From the NCBI RefSeq assembly GCF_036178145.1, contig NZ_CP108067.1, positions 7,143,501 through 7,207,500 of the forward strand: DNA of 64,000 nucleotides, given 5' to 3'. The stretch is from Streptomyces sp. NBC_00273 (GTDB taxonomy: Bacteria; Actinomycetota; Actinomycetes; Streptomycetales; Streptomycetaceae). Below the pieces are notes generated by a model. It saw only the letters and a list, made by a program, of their open reading frames with translations. It was not told the DNA's origin and did not search any database. Below are positions 29,987 through 37,611 of the stretch, in pieces. Positions within the stretch are counted from its first letter, which is position 1. Each line of letters begins with the position of its first letter. The translations under genes were made by a program, and so were the position numbers.

Positions 29987-30327
29987 CCGAGAACGCGACG
30001 CCCGAGGCGTCGATCAAGCCGGCCACCGAGGAGGAGGTCCGCGAGGCCCTCTACGACGTGGTCGACCCCGAGCTGGGCATCGACGTCGTCAACCTGGGCC
30101 TGATCTACGGCATCCACATCGACGACGCGAACATCGCCACCCTCGACATGACCCTGACCTCGGCGGCCTGCCCGCTGACGGACGTCATCGAGGACCAGGC
30201 GAAGTCGGCGACGGACGGCATCGTCAGCGAACTGCGCATCAACTGGGTCTGGATGCCGCCGTGGGGCCCGGACAAGATCACGGACGACGGTCGCGAGCAG
30301 CTCCGCGCGCTCGGCTTCAACGTCTGA
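29983..30327 (+). CDS. sufT: SufT/MIP18-family (DUF59) Fe-S maturation protein
   Basis: This 114-residue protein has the DUF59 pattern: REALYDVVDPELGIDVVNLGLIYG, then the active cysteine in LTSAACPLTDVIEDQ, and a C-terminal WMPPWGPDKITDDGR. Family members help insert clusters into apoproteins. It is the last suf gene, coupled to sufU by ATGA. A strong terminator follows. Confidence 0.93.
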   Translation: MTENATPEASIKPATEEEVREALYDVVDPELGIDVVNLGLIYGIHIDDANIATLDMTLTSAACPLTDVIEDQAKSATDGIVSELRINWVWMPPWGPDKITDDGREQLRALGFNV

Positions 30328-30342
30328 GCCGTTGTGAACGAG

Positions 30343-30375
30343 GAAGGGCCCCCGGCATCGTGCCGGGGGCCCTTC
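30343..30375 (+). terminator. Terminator of the suf operon
   Basis: Perfect 15-bp arms starting GAAGGGCCCCCGGCA enclose a TCG loop, 16 bases after the sufT stop. Confidence 0.88.
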
Positions 30376-30382
30376 GCGTGTT

Positions 30383-30412
30383 GGCCGGCCGGACCGGCGG
30401 GTCCGGCCGGCC
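30383..30412 (-). terminator. Terminator of the convergent membrane-protein gene
   Basis: Perfect 13-bp arms (GGCCGGCCGGACC and complement) surround GGCG, 7 bases beyond the minus-strand stop at 30419. Only 7 bases separate it from the suf terminator. Confidence 0.75.
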
Positions 30413-30418
30413 GACCGC

Positions 30419-31660
30419 TCAGTCGTCCGCCTGCCCGTTCGGCCGGGGATCCGGCTGGGGGCCGGTCTCAGGTTCCGGCCGGGGGGTCGGACGTGCGTCT
30501 GCGGGTGCGTCTGCTGTGGGCGCGGGCGCAGGCGTGGCTGCGGGTGCAGGCGTGGGTCCGGTGCCGGGGGTCGCCGCGGCGGCCTCGGCGAGGATGGCGG
30601 AGGCGAGGTTCTCACGCCGGATCCGCTGGTCCACGTAGAGCAGATTGTTGAACAGCTGGGTGTACCCGATCTGGAACATCTGGCTCACGCCGCCGCCGAC
30701 CAGCATGCAAACGAAGCCGAACACGAGGCCGATGACCATGCCTGCCGACGGGGCGGCTCCCTCGCCCCCCTCGGCCATGAGCGGGAGCATCCCGAACATG
30801 CCGATGAACTGGAAGGGCATCTGGATCATGTAGGCGATGCTCATCCCGATCATGCTGCCGACCAGGGAGATGCCGAAGATCCGCCACCACTGGCCCTTGA
30901 CCAGCGCGGTCGAGCGGCGCAGCGCGGTGACAGGACCGGCCTCCTCCATGACCGCCGCGGCGGGGGCCAGGCTGAGCCGGGTGCCGAGCCACACGGTCAC
31001 CGGGAGGGCGAGCAGCATGAACACGGGCAGGAGGAGCAGAGCTCCGGGCGACGGGTCGTCGCCGGAGGTGGAGGCGATCACCAGCGGAATGCACACCGCG
31101 AGGGCCACGAGCACCGGGGCGCCCGCGATCAGTCCCGTGAGCGCCAGCGCGCCCAGGACGGCGGGCGTCCGCCGCAGGGCCTCGCGCCACATCGCGCGGA
31201 AGGTCGTGGGCCGGCCCCTGACCGCCTCGCGGAGGATCGCCGGGCACAGGGCGGTGAGCATCGCCATGCCCAGCAGCCCCACGGCGAACAGCAGCACGAA
31301 CAGCGTGACGGCCGCGACGAGGAACGGTGTGAGGTGCTCGGCCGACGGGGTCTGTCCGTAGGGCGGGTCGAAGACCGGCTCGATGTGGTCGTACACCGCG
31401 GCGACGGCGATGCCCGCCAGCAGGGCCATGACCAGCAGGCAGATGCCCTGCACGGCCAGCATCACGCCGACCAGCTGCTTCCAGTGGCGGCCCAGCGTGG
31501 CGAACGAAGCGCTCACCATGTCCCCGAGGCGCAGGGGCCGCAGGGGTATCACCCCGGGCTGCGGCGGTGGCGGCGGAGCCCATCCTCCCCACTGCGGCGC
31601 GCCGCCCGGGCCTCCCCATCCCGGTGCCCCCGTGGATCCCCACCCTGCGTTCTGCGCCAT
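30419..31660 (-). CDS. Proline/glycine-tailed integral membrane protein
   Basis: This 413-residue protein opens with a low-complexity W/G/P-rich cytoplasmic segment (GAPGWGGPGGAPQW, then PPPPPQPG) and a conserved-looking IPLRPLRLGDMVSASFATLGRHW. Five or six hydrophobic segments follow (for example QLVGVMLAVQGICLLVMALLAG and SAGMVIGLVFGFVCMLVGGGV). It ends in a proline/alanine tail. This layout is found in actinobacterial proteins related to the glycerophosphodiesterase membrane domain, but the function is unknown. It faces the suf operon and appears monocistronic. Confidence 0.85.
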   Translation of the reverse strand: MAQNAGWGSTGAPGWGGPGGAPQWGGWAPPPPPQPGVIPLRPLRLGDMVSASFATLGRHWKQLVGVMLAVQGICLLVMALLAGIAVAAVYDHIEPVFDPPYGQTPSAEHLTPFLVAAVTLFVLLFAVGLLGMAMLTALCPAILREAVRGRPTTFRAMWREALRRTPAVLGALALTGLIAGAPVLVALAVCIPLVIASTSGDDPSPGALLLLPVFMLLALPVTVWLGTRLSLAPAAAVMEEAGPVTALRRSTALVKGQWWRIFGISLVGSMIGMSIAYMIQMPFQFIGMFGMLPLMAEGGEGAAPSAGMVIGLVFGFVCMLVGGGVSQMFQIGYTQLFNNLLYVDQRIRRENLASAILAEAAAATPGTGPTPAPAATPAPAPTADAPADARPTPRPEPETGPQPDPRPNGQADD

Positions 31661-31748
31661 GCATCCGCTCCGTCTGCTCGTTCCCCCGTCGAACGCACAC
31701 CGTATCCCAGCATGTCAGGGGCATGGCGACGCTTTTCCGGCCCGCTTG

Positions 31749-31787
31749 TGTACGTTCGTACGCATCGCTGTGTACAGTCGTACGCAT
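31749..31787. promoter_or_regulatory. Duplicated operator-like repeat over the SMR start
   Basis: TGTAC-N2-TCGTACGCAT occurs at 31749-31765 and 31771-31787, a 22-bp period or two helical turns. Each copy contains GTAC paired with GTAC (GTACG-TT-CGTAC in the first). The second copy overlaps the ATG. TetR dimers commonly bind such pairs, so this is the likely operator of the downstream TetR regulator. Confidence 0.6.
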
Positions 31788-32106
31788 GCCTTACGTCATG
31801 CTTGCCGCGGCCATCGCCGCAGAGGTCGCCGGAACCACCGCCATGAAGTACAGCGACGGCTTCACGAAGCTGTGGCCGTCGCTGGGCACCCTGCTGGGCT
31901 ACGTCATCGCCTTCACCCTGCTCGCGCAGACGCTGAAGTCGATGTCGGTCGGCACGGCGTACGCGATATGGGCGGGCGTCGGCACCGCCGCGATCGCCGC
32001 CATAGGCATGGTGTTCCTGGGGGAGGCGGCCACCGCCGCCAAGATCGCCGGGATCGCCCTGGTGATCGGCGGCGTGGTCCTGCTGAATCTCGGCGGGGCC
32101 CACTGA
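31786..32106 (+). CDS. SMR-family multidrug efflux protein
   Basis: This 106-residue protein has four transmembrane helices and the conserved proton/drug-binding glutamate E13 in AAEVAGTTAMKYSDGF, as in EmrE and QacE. GTAYAIWAGVGTA is the third-helix motif. It is expected to export cationic compounds by proton antiport, probably as a dimer. If TACAGT (31773) is the -10 box, the message would be leaderless, and no ribosome site is present. It overlaps the TetR gene by one base. Confidence 0.92.
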   Translation: MPYVMLAAAIAAEVAGTTAMKYSDGFTKLWPSLGTLLGYVIAFTLLAQTLKSMSVGTAYAIWAGVGTAAIAAIGMVFLGEAATAAKIAGIALVIGGVVLLNLGGAH

Positions 32107-32657
32107 TGACCCCTGGTGTGCGGCGCTACGACCCGGACCGGCGGCAGCGGATCATCGACGCGGCGCTGCGGGTGGTCGGCGAGCGGGGCATCGCGGGGCT
32201 GACCCACCGCAGCGTCGCCGCGGAGGCCGACGTGCCGCTCGGGTCGACGACGTACCACTTCAAGACGCTGGACGACCTGCTGGTCGCCGCCCTGCGCCAG
32301 GCCAACGAGGGCTTCGCGCAGGCGGTGGCGCGATCGGCCGCTCTGGCCGACCCGGACGCGGACCTCGCCGCGGTCCTGGCCCGCCTGCTCGGGGAGCTCC
32401 TGGCGGCGGACCGGGGCCGGGTCGAGCTGGAGTACGAGCTCTACCTCGCGGCCCTGCGCCGCCCGGCGCTGCGGCCGGTGGCGGCGCAGTGGTGCGAGGC
32501 GGTGTCGGCGGCGCTGACCCCGCGGACCGACCCGATGACCGCGCGGGCACTGGTGGCGGCCATGGACGGGATCGGCCTGCAGGTCCTGCTGACGGACGCC
32601 GCGTACGACGAGGAGTACGCCCGCGAGGTCCTGAGGCGGGTGCTGCGGCCGTCGTAG
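32106..32657 (+). CDS. TetR-family regulator of the SMR pump
   Basis: This 183-residue regulator has an N-terminal HTH (IIDAALRVVGERGIAGLTHRSVA, then LGSTTYHFKTLDDLL). The C-terminal ligand domain has features of the TetR_C subgroup ([18 protein letters not shown]). The ATG overlaps the SMR stop (TGATG), so pump and regulator are one unit. The twin repeats ahead of the pump gene are its most likely binding sites. The inducer is unknown. Confidence 0.9.
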   Translation: MTPGVRRYDPDRRQRIIDAALRVVGERGIAGLTHRSVAAEADVPLGSTTYHFKTLDDLLVAALRQANEGFAQAVARSAALADPDADLAAVLARLLGELLAADRGRVELEYELYLAALRRPALRPVAAQWCEAVSAALTPRTDPMTARALVAAMDGIGLQVLLTDAAYDEEYAREVLRRVLRPS

Positions 32658-32787
32658 GCGCGCCGCTACCGTTTCGGACCGCCGCGCGCCGCGGGCCCCC
32701 GGTCCTCGGGCGCCGGCGGGCCCGGTCGCGCGAGGGGCGGGGGAGCGGCTCCTCCGGCTGCCCGACCGGCCCGCCTGCCGGGCCCGT

Positions 32788-33663
32788 TCAGCCCGCGGAG
32801 CGTACCGCCGCGAGGGCCGCCCGCACGCTCGCCTCGATGTCTTGGATCGGGTAGATCACCTCGCGGACCGTGCGGTCGCGGTCGATGACGAGCGTCAGCC
32901 GCTTGATCCGGCTCGTGCCCGCCGCGCGGAACGTCGGCAGGCGCAGTGCGGCGGTGAGCGCCAGATCCGCGTCCGACAGGAGCGGGAACCGCAGCCGCTC
33001 CTGCTCCGCGAACTCCCGCTGCTCGTCCGGGCGCTGGGTCGACACCCCGTGCACGGTGGCGCCGGCCGCGGTGAACTCCGTGAGCTGGTCGCGGTAGGTG
33101 CACGACTCGAACGTGCAGCCCCTGGCGCCGGGGATCCCGGCCCAGTCGGGCGGGTAGGACTCGGCGCGCGCGTACGCGCCCGGGAAGCAGTACAGGACCG
33201 TGAACGGGGTGTCCGCCACCGGGTCGCTCAGCTCGCCGAAACGGTCCGGCAGTAGCAGTGGCGGCACGTGCGTGCCGCGCAGTGCGTGCACCCGTTCCGC
33301 CTCGCGCGAGGCCTCGTCGGTCGTCGCCGTCATCTCTCCCTCTCCCAGGACCCAGGTGTCTCCCCAGTCCTGGAGGGCCACCAGGACGGGCAGCAGTCCC
33401 CGCCCGCGCGGGGTCAGCCGGTATTCGTGCCGCACCGGGCGTTCCTGGTACGGCTCGCGCGACAGCACCCCGGCCTCGACGAGCAGCTTCAGCCGTTCCG
33501 CCAGCACCTTGCGGGACATCCCCAACTCGCGCTGGAGCTCGTCGAAGCGGTGCAGACCGCGCGCGGCGTCGCGCACGATCAGCAGCGTCCACCAGTCGCC
33601 CACCACGTCGAGGGCCTGGGCGATGGCGCAGTCCGCGTCGCCGAGGTGTGTGCGCTGGGCCAT
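32788..33663 (-). CDS. HxlR-type winged-helix regulator fused to a peroxiredoxin domain
   Basis: This 291-residue protein has two domains. Residues 1-110 are an HxlR/MarR-like winged helix (CAIAQALDVVGDWWTLLIVRD, then LGMSRKVLAERLKLLVEAGVL). Residues 125-291 are an AhpC/TSA-type redoxin with C183-x4-C188 in GCTFESCTYRD, as in PrxQ/BCP peroxiredoxins. C12 is at the usual HxlR sensing position. The protein may sense peroxide or thiol stress through the redoxin part and control the divergent MFS pump gene. Both domain calls are clear, but the regulatory link is inferred. Confidence 0.88.
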   Translation of the reverse strand: MAQRTHLGDADCAIAQALDVVGDWWTLLIVRDAARGLHRFDELQRELGMSRKVLAERLKLLVEAGVLSREPYQERPVRHEYRLTPRGRGLLPVLVALQDWGDTWVLGEGEMTATTDEASREAERVHALRGTHVPPLLLPDRFGELSDPVADTPFTVLYCFPGAYARAESYPPDWAGIPGARGCTFESCTYRDQLTEFTAAGATVHGVSTQRPDEQREFAEQERLRFPLLSDADLALTAALRLPTFRAAGTSRIKRLTLVIDRDRTVREVIYPIQDIEASVRAALAAVRSAG

Positions 33664-33700
33664 GGGAACTCCTTCGTCCGTTGACCCAAGGCTGCCATGC

Positions 33701-33727
33701 TGACATAGTCAGTTCCTAAAGGGAACT
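33701..33727. promoter_or_regulatory. Palindromes in the HxlR / MFS divergent promoter
   Basis: TGAC-ATA-GTCA (33701-33711) abuts AGTTCC-TAAAG-GGAACT (33711-33727). Both are perfect inverted repeats midway between the divergent starts. GGGAACTC recurs at 33664, beside the regulator start. They are candidate binding sites for the adjacent HxlR-redoxin regulator. Confidence 0.5.
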
Positions 33728-33754
33728 CACTCGTTGGATCAGGGGGACACAGGT

Positions 33755-35008
33755 GTGCTGCAGGGGTTCAAGGACATACCGAGGGTCGTGTGGCTGCTGG
33801 CTGCGGGGGTCTTCGTCAACGCCGTCGTCAGCTTCACCTTCGTCTTCGTCTTCCTCTACCTGACCGGCCCGCGCGGCCTCGACGCCAGCCAGGCGGGCCT
33901 GATCGTCGGCATCGGCGGCATCGGCCTGGTCGCCGGCAATTTCACGGGCGGCTGGTACGGGGACCGCTTCGGCCACCGCCGGGTGCTCCTCGGCGCATCC
34001 ACCCTCGGGGGCCTGACCCTCGCGGCGCTCCCGCTGCTCCCCCTACCGCTCCTCTACGCGGCCCTGCCCGTGGCCCAGTACGCCTCCGGCGTGATCCGGG
34101 CCGCCAACTCCGCACTGGTCGCGGTCACCGTCCCGGAGGGCGCCCGCCGCCAGGCCTTCGCCCTCGTACGCTGCGCCTCCAACGGCGGATTCACCCTCGG
34201 ACCGCCGCTCGGCGCCCTGATCGCCACCGGCCTCTCCTACGACTGGCTCTTCGTCGGCGACGGCGTCGGCACGCTCGTCTTCGCCCTCTGGACCGCGCGG
34301 GTCGTCCCGGCCCGCGGTGCTCCCCGTGTACCGGCCGCGGCCCGGGACGGGGGTCCGGGCCGCGGCGAACGGACCCTGTGGCGCGAACTGCGCGCCCGCC
34401 CCGCCGTGCTGGTGCTGCTCGGCGCGATCCTGGTGACCGACGTCGTCTACCGCCAGCAGTACTTCACCTTCCCCGTCTTCCTCGCCGACCACGGCCTGGA
34501 CGCGCGCGCCTTCGGGCTCGTCATCGCCCTGAACGGAGGGGTGATCCTGCTGCTGGAACTGCCCGCCGCCGTCGCGCTGCGCGAGCGGCCGGCCCTGCCG
34601 GTCATCGGCACCGGGATGGTGCTCGTCGGGGCCGGGTACGCGGCGCTGGTGGTGTACGGGGCCGGGGTCGCCAGCGCCGTGACCATGATGATCCTGCTGA
34701 GCCTCGGGGAGATCCTCTACAAGACCACCGCCACCGCCCACATGGCCGACCAGGCGCCCGAGCACGCCATCGGGCGGTTCCAGAGCCTGTACGCGGGCGT
34801 CTCGGTCAGCGGGGTCGTCGTCGGTCCACCGCTCGGCGGAGCCCTGTACTCCGTCGCGCCCGGGCTGCTGTGGCCGCTCTGCGCGGTGTTGGCGGCGGGG
34901 GCGGGCGCGGCGCTGCTGGGGGCGCACGCCCGCCAGGTCCGACACGCGGCGCGACCCGCGCGACCGGCACATGAGACCGGTTCGCAACCGAAGGCCGTCG
35001 CCGGTTAG
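33755..35008 (+). CDS. MFS transporter
   Basis: This 417-residue transporter has about 12 hydrophobic helices. The MFS loop 2-3 motif appears as GGWYGDRFGHRRVLLG, and the second half begins after a charged loop (about residues 195-215). It resembles multidrug-type (DHA) transporters, but the substrate is not predictable. GTG 33755 follows AGGGGGAC with good spacing. A TTG at 33734 would add seven codons without a ribosome site. dapD starts 10 bases after its stop, so some read-through is likely. Confidence 0.9.
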   Translation: MLQGFKDIPRVVWLLAAGVFVNAVVSFTFVFVFLYLTGPRGLDASQAGLIVGIGGIGLVAGNFTGGWYGDRFGHRRVLLGASTLGGLTLAALPLLPLPLLYAALPVAQYASGVIRAANSALVAVTVPEGARRQAFALVRCASNGGFTLGPPLGALIATGLSYDWLFVGDGVGTLVFALWTARVVPARGAPRVPAAARDGGPGRGERTLWRELRARPAVLVLLGAILVTDVVYRQQYFTFPVFLADHGLDARAFGLVIALNGGVILLLELPAAVALRERPALPVIGTGMVLVGAGYAALVVYGAGVASAVTMMILLSLGEILYKTTATAHMADQAPEHAIGRFQSLYAGVSVSGVVVGPPLGGALYSVAPGLLWPLCAVLAAGAGAALLGAHARQVRHAARPARPAHETGSQPKAVAG

Positions 35009-35017
35009 GTTTCGGAT

Positions 35018-35998
35018 ATGACTGCTACGCGTACCACCGGCGCCGTCGCCGCCGGACTTGCCACCCTCACCGCCGACGGCACCGTCCTCGACACCTGGTT
35101 CCCCGCCCCCGAGCTGGTCGCCGAGCCCGGCCCGGCCGGCACCGAGCGCCTCACCGCCGACCAGGCCGTGGAGCTGCTGGGCGCTGCCGCGGCCAAGGCG
35201 ATCCGCACGGACGCGGTCCGCGGCGTCGAGGTCGTAGCCGTCCGCACGGTCATCTCCTCCCTGGAGGACAAGCCGCTGGACGCGCACGACGCGTACCTGC
35301 GCCTGCACCTGCTCAGCCACCGCCTGGTCAAGCCGCACGGCCAGAACCTCGACGGCGTCTTCGGCCTGCTCACGAACGTCGCCTGGACCTCGCTGGGCCC
35401 GGTCGCCGTCGACCAGGTCGAGACCGTCCGCCTCAACGCGCGCGCCGAGGGCCTGCACCTCCAGGTCACCTCGATCGACAAGTTCCCGCGGATGACGGAC
35501 TACGTCGCCCCCAAGGGCGTGCGCATCGCCGACGCGGACCGCGTCCGCCTCGGTGCGCACCTCGCCGAGGGCACCACCGTCATGCACGAGGGCTTCGTCA
35601 ACTTCAACGCCGGCACCCTCGGCACCTCCATGGTCGAGGGCCGCATCTCCGCGGGCGTCGTGGTCGGCGACGGCTCCGACATCGGCGGCGGCGCCTCCAC
35701 CATGGGTACCCTCTCGGGCGGCGGCAAGCAGATCATCTCGATCGGCGAGCGCACCCTGATCGGCGCCGAGGCGGGCGTGGGCATCGCGCTCGGCGACGAG
35801 TGCGTCGTCGAGGCCGGCCTCTACGTGACCGCGGGCACCCGCGTGACCCTGCCGGACGGCCAGATCGTCAAGGCCCTGGAGCTCTCCGGCGCCAACAACA
35901 TCCTCTTCCGCCGCAACTCGGTGACCGGCGCCGTCGAGGCCCGCCCGTACAAGGCGGCCTGGGGCGGCCTGAACGAGGTCCTGCACAGCCACAACTGA
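35018..35998 (+). CDS. dapD: 2,3,4,5-tetrahydropyridine-2,6-dicarboxylate N-succinyltransferase
   Basis: This is the lysine/diaminopimelate pathway enzyme that succinylates tetrahydrodipicolinate. The 326-residue actinobacterial-type protein has a left-handed beta-helix with hexapeptide repeats ([19 protein letters not shown], then [17 protein letters not shown]) and the conserved [16 protein letters not shown] and NNILFRRNS. The ATG follows AGGTTTCGG. It sits after the MFS gene and ends at a strong terminator. Confidence 0.95.
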   Translation: MTATRTTGAVAAGLATLTADGTVLDTWFPAPELVAEPGPAGTERLTADQAVELLGAAAAKAIRTDAVRGVEVVAVRTVISSLEDKPLDAHDAYLRLHLLSHRLVKPHGQNLDGVFGLLTNVAWTSLGPVAVDQVETVRLNARAEGLHLQVTSIDKFPRMTDYVAPKGVRIADADRVRLGAHLAEGTTVMHEGFVNFNAGTLGTSMVEGRISAGVVVGDGSDIGGGASTMGTLSGGGKQIISIGERTLIGAEAGVGIALGDECVVEAGLYVTAGTRVTLPDGQIVKALELSGANNILFRRNSVTGAVEARPYKAAWGGLNEVLHSHN

Positions 35999-36012
35999 CG
36001 CCCTGCCACGTC

Positions 36013-36049
36013 GAAGAGCGCCCTCCCACGGCCGGGGAGGGCGCTCTTC
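36013..36049 (+). terminator. Terminator after dapD
   Basis: Perfect 15-bp arms starting GAAGAGCGCCCTCCC have a 7-base loop, 15 bases after the stop. The next gene converges from the right, so it may work in both directions. Confidence 0.88.
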
Positions 36050-36083
36050 GCGTTCCTCCGGTCCGCCGCCGGCCGCCGGCCCG

Positions 36084-36611
36084 TCAGGTGCCGAGGCCCT
36101 CGACGACCTCGCGCACGTGCCGCACTGCTGTGGAGGCCCACCGCACGCGGAACGGCGCCAGCTTGGCCACCGCCGCGCCCAGCCATTGCGGATCACCCAA
36201 GCGGTGCAGCGCCTTCGCATCGGACACTTGCCCGACGAGGTGGCCCAGGAGGAAGACGTGGGAGCCCGTGTAGGCGCGCTCGTGGTGGGTGTAGTTGACC
36301 GACCAGTTCTCGTACGGGTGACGCAGGGTCGCCGACGCGGAGCACGCGCTGCGGCCGCCGATCTGCGCGGAGGTCGAGGCCAGCTCCAGCGCGCCCCCGC
36401 CACGGGTGGCCATCCACGCCCGCGTGGTCGCGTTCACGCCCAGCCCCATGAACCTGCCCCAGGGGATGACGGCGCGCGGCTCGGCCGCACCGTCCTTGTG
36501 GTGCTCCACGCCTTCGGCGGTGAGGACCAGATGTGAGCGGCGCTTCCGGTTCGGGTCACCGATGGTCCATCGGTCCCCGATCAACTCCAGCGGCCCCAGG
36601 AACTCGGACAT
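36084..36611 (-). CDS. Hypothetical protein
   Basis: This 175-residue soluble protein has no recognised family. The first 60 residues look like a small beta-barrel (PLELIGDRWTIGDP, LVLTAEGVEHHKDG, AVIPWGRFMGLGVNA), as in proteins with a PH-like or YqeB-like N-terminal domain. The remainder includes YENWSVNYTHHERAYTG and a helical C-terminus, LGAAVAKLAPFRVRW. It has no signal peptide. It shares the minus strand with the small membrane gene upstream. Its ATG lies after GGGGGGATC. Confidence 0.7.
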   Translation of the reverse strand: MSEFLGPLELIGDRWTIGDPNRKRRSHLVLTAEGVEHHKDGAAEPRAVIPWGRFMGLGVNATTRAWMATRGGGALELASTSAQIGGRSACSASATLRHPYENWSVNYTHHERAYTGSHVFLLGHLVGQVSDAKALHRLGDPQWLGAAVAKLAPFRVRWASTAVRHVREVVEGLGT

Positions 36612-36661
36612 GATCCCCCCGTATCCGTTTGCCGCGGGCGGTCAGGCCAGGCCAGGTCAGG

Positions 36662-36913
36662 TCAGGTCAGTGAGATCGTGCGGACCAGGCCCGCGAAGGC
36701 CTGCTTCTCCGCCTCGGTCAGCTCCACCGACTCCATCGGGTGCGCGGCGGAGCCGCGCTGGGCCGGGATCATCGGCAGGCCCTCGGCGGCGGGACCCGAG
36801 TGGGGGAAGCGGCTGTCCTCCCGCATGTGGCGGAGGCCGGTGAGCCAGACGATCGCGGCCACGAGCAGGACGGCGAGGCCGATTTGCTGGGCGAGGGAGA
36901 TGGAGGGCAACAC
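36662..36913 (-). CDS. Small single-helix membrane protein
   Basis: This 83-residue protein has one hydrophobic helix, IGLAVLLVAAIVWLTGL (about residues 10-27), followed by a soluble acidic tail (ESVELTEAEKQAFAGLVRTISL). GTG 36913 is preceded by a near-ideal GGAGGATC ribosome site, which decides the start over an upstream frame extension. The function is unknown. The tail ends in a possible interaction helix. Confidence 0.7.
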   Translation of the reverse strand: MLPSISLAQQIGLAVLLVAAIVWLTGLRHMREDSRFPHSGPAAEGLPMIPAQRGSAAHPMESVELTEAEKQAFAGLVRTISLT

Positions 36914-37059
36914 GAGGATCCTCCGGGTGTGCGGTCGGTACGGGCCGGTAACAAGATCGAGCGTGGAAATACTCAACCACCACAACCGGTCGATTCGATA
37001 CGGATGTGTCGAGCGTCACGCCAGGGCCGAAAGTCCCTAGCTTGTCCGAGAAGGCGCCG

Positions 37060-37542
37060 TTACGGCTCCAGGTGCAGCTTGAAGCCCTCGTGGCTGCGTG
37101 CGAAGCCCAGTCGCTCGTAGAACCGGTGCGCGGCGGTCCGACGCTTGTTGCTGGTCAGCTGGACCAGGCCGCAGCCGCGCCCGCGGGCCCTCTCGACGGC
37201 GAGCCGCATCAGTTCGGCGCCGAATCCCGCGCCCCGCCGGTCCGCGCGGATCCGTACCGCTTCCACCAGCGCCCGCTCCTGCCCGTTCTGGCCCAGGCCC
37301 GGGACGTAGGTGAGCTGGAGGCAGCCGAGGACGACCTCGCCCGCCCCGCCCGCCCCGCCCGCCCCGTCCGCTCCGTCCGTGAGGACCAGCATCTCGTTGC
37401 GCGGGTCCGCCTCGATCGCGGCGAAGGCCCGCTCGTGCGCCTCGCCGATCACGACCTGGGCCGGGTCGACGACCGAGTCCTCGTCGGCGAGCAGGGCGAG
37501 TACGGCGGGCAGGTCCCGGCGGGTGGCCTCACGGAAGATCAT
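37060..37542 (-). CDS. GNAT-family N-acetyltransferase
   Basis: This 160-residue enzyme has the GNAT fold: N-terminal REATRRDLPAVLALL, the acetyl-CoA motif A region ALVEAVRIRADRRGAGFGAELM and the C-terminal FYERLGFARSHEGFKLHL. The substrate is unknown. The beta-hairpin loop at about residues 56-67 is expanded by a 9-bp tandem repeat (GAGGAGGAG). The gene stands alone. Confidence 0.88.
   Translation of the reverse strand: MIFREATRRDLPAVLALLADEDSVVDPAQVVIGEAHERAFAAIEADPRNEMLVLTDGADGAGGAGGAGEVVLGCLQLTYVPGLGQNGQERALVEAVRIRADRRGAGFGAELMRLAVERARGRGCGLVQLTSNKRRTAAHRFYERLGFARSHEGFKLHLEP
37338..37373. repeat. 9-bp tandem repeat inside the GNAT gene
   Basis: CGCCCGCCC is repeated three times exactly (37338-37364), with one further degenerate copy. 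It encodes a glycine/alanine loop on the minus strand and keeps the frame. Confidence 0.85.
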
Positions 37543-37611
37543 GGCGGGATTGTGGCAGGGGGCCCGGCCGGGACGGCGGCCGGACCCCCTACAGCTGCGG
37601 GCCCCGAGGGG

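Noticed and set aside
33664..33754. Possible leader peptide before the MFS gene
   Set aside because: The region is short, has no start with a ribosome site, and its palindromes suggest an operator instead.
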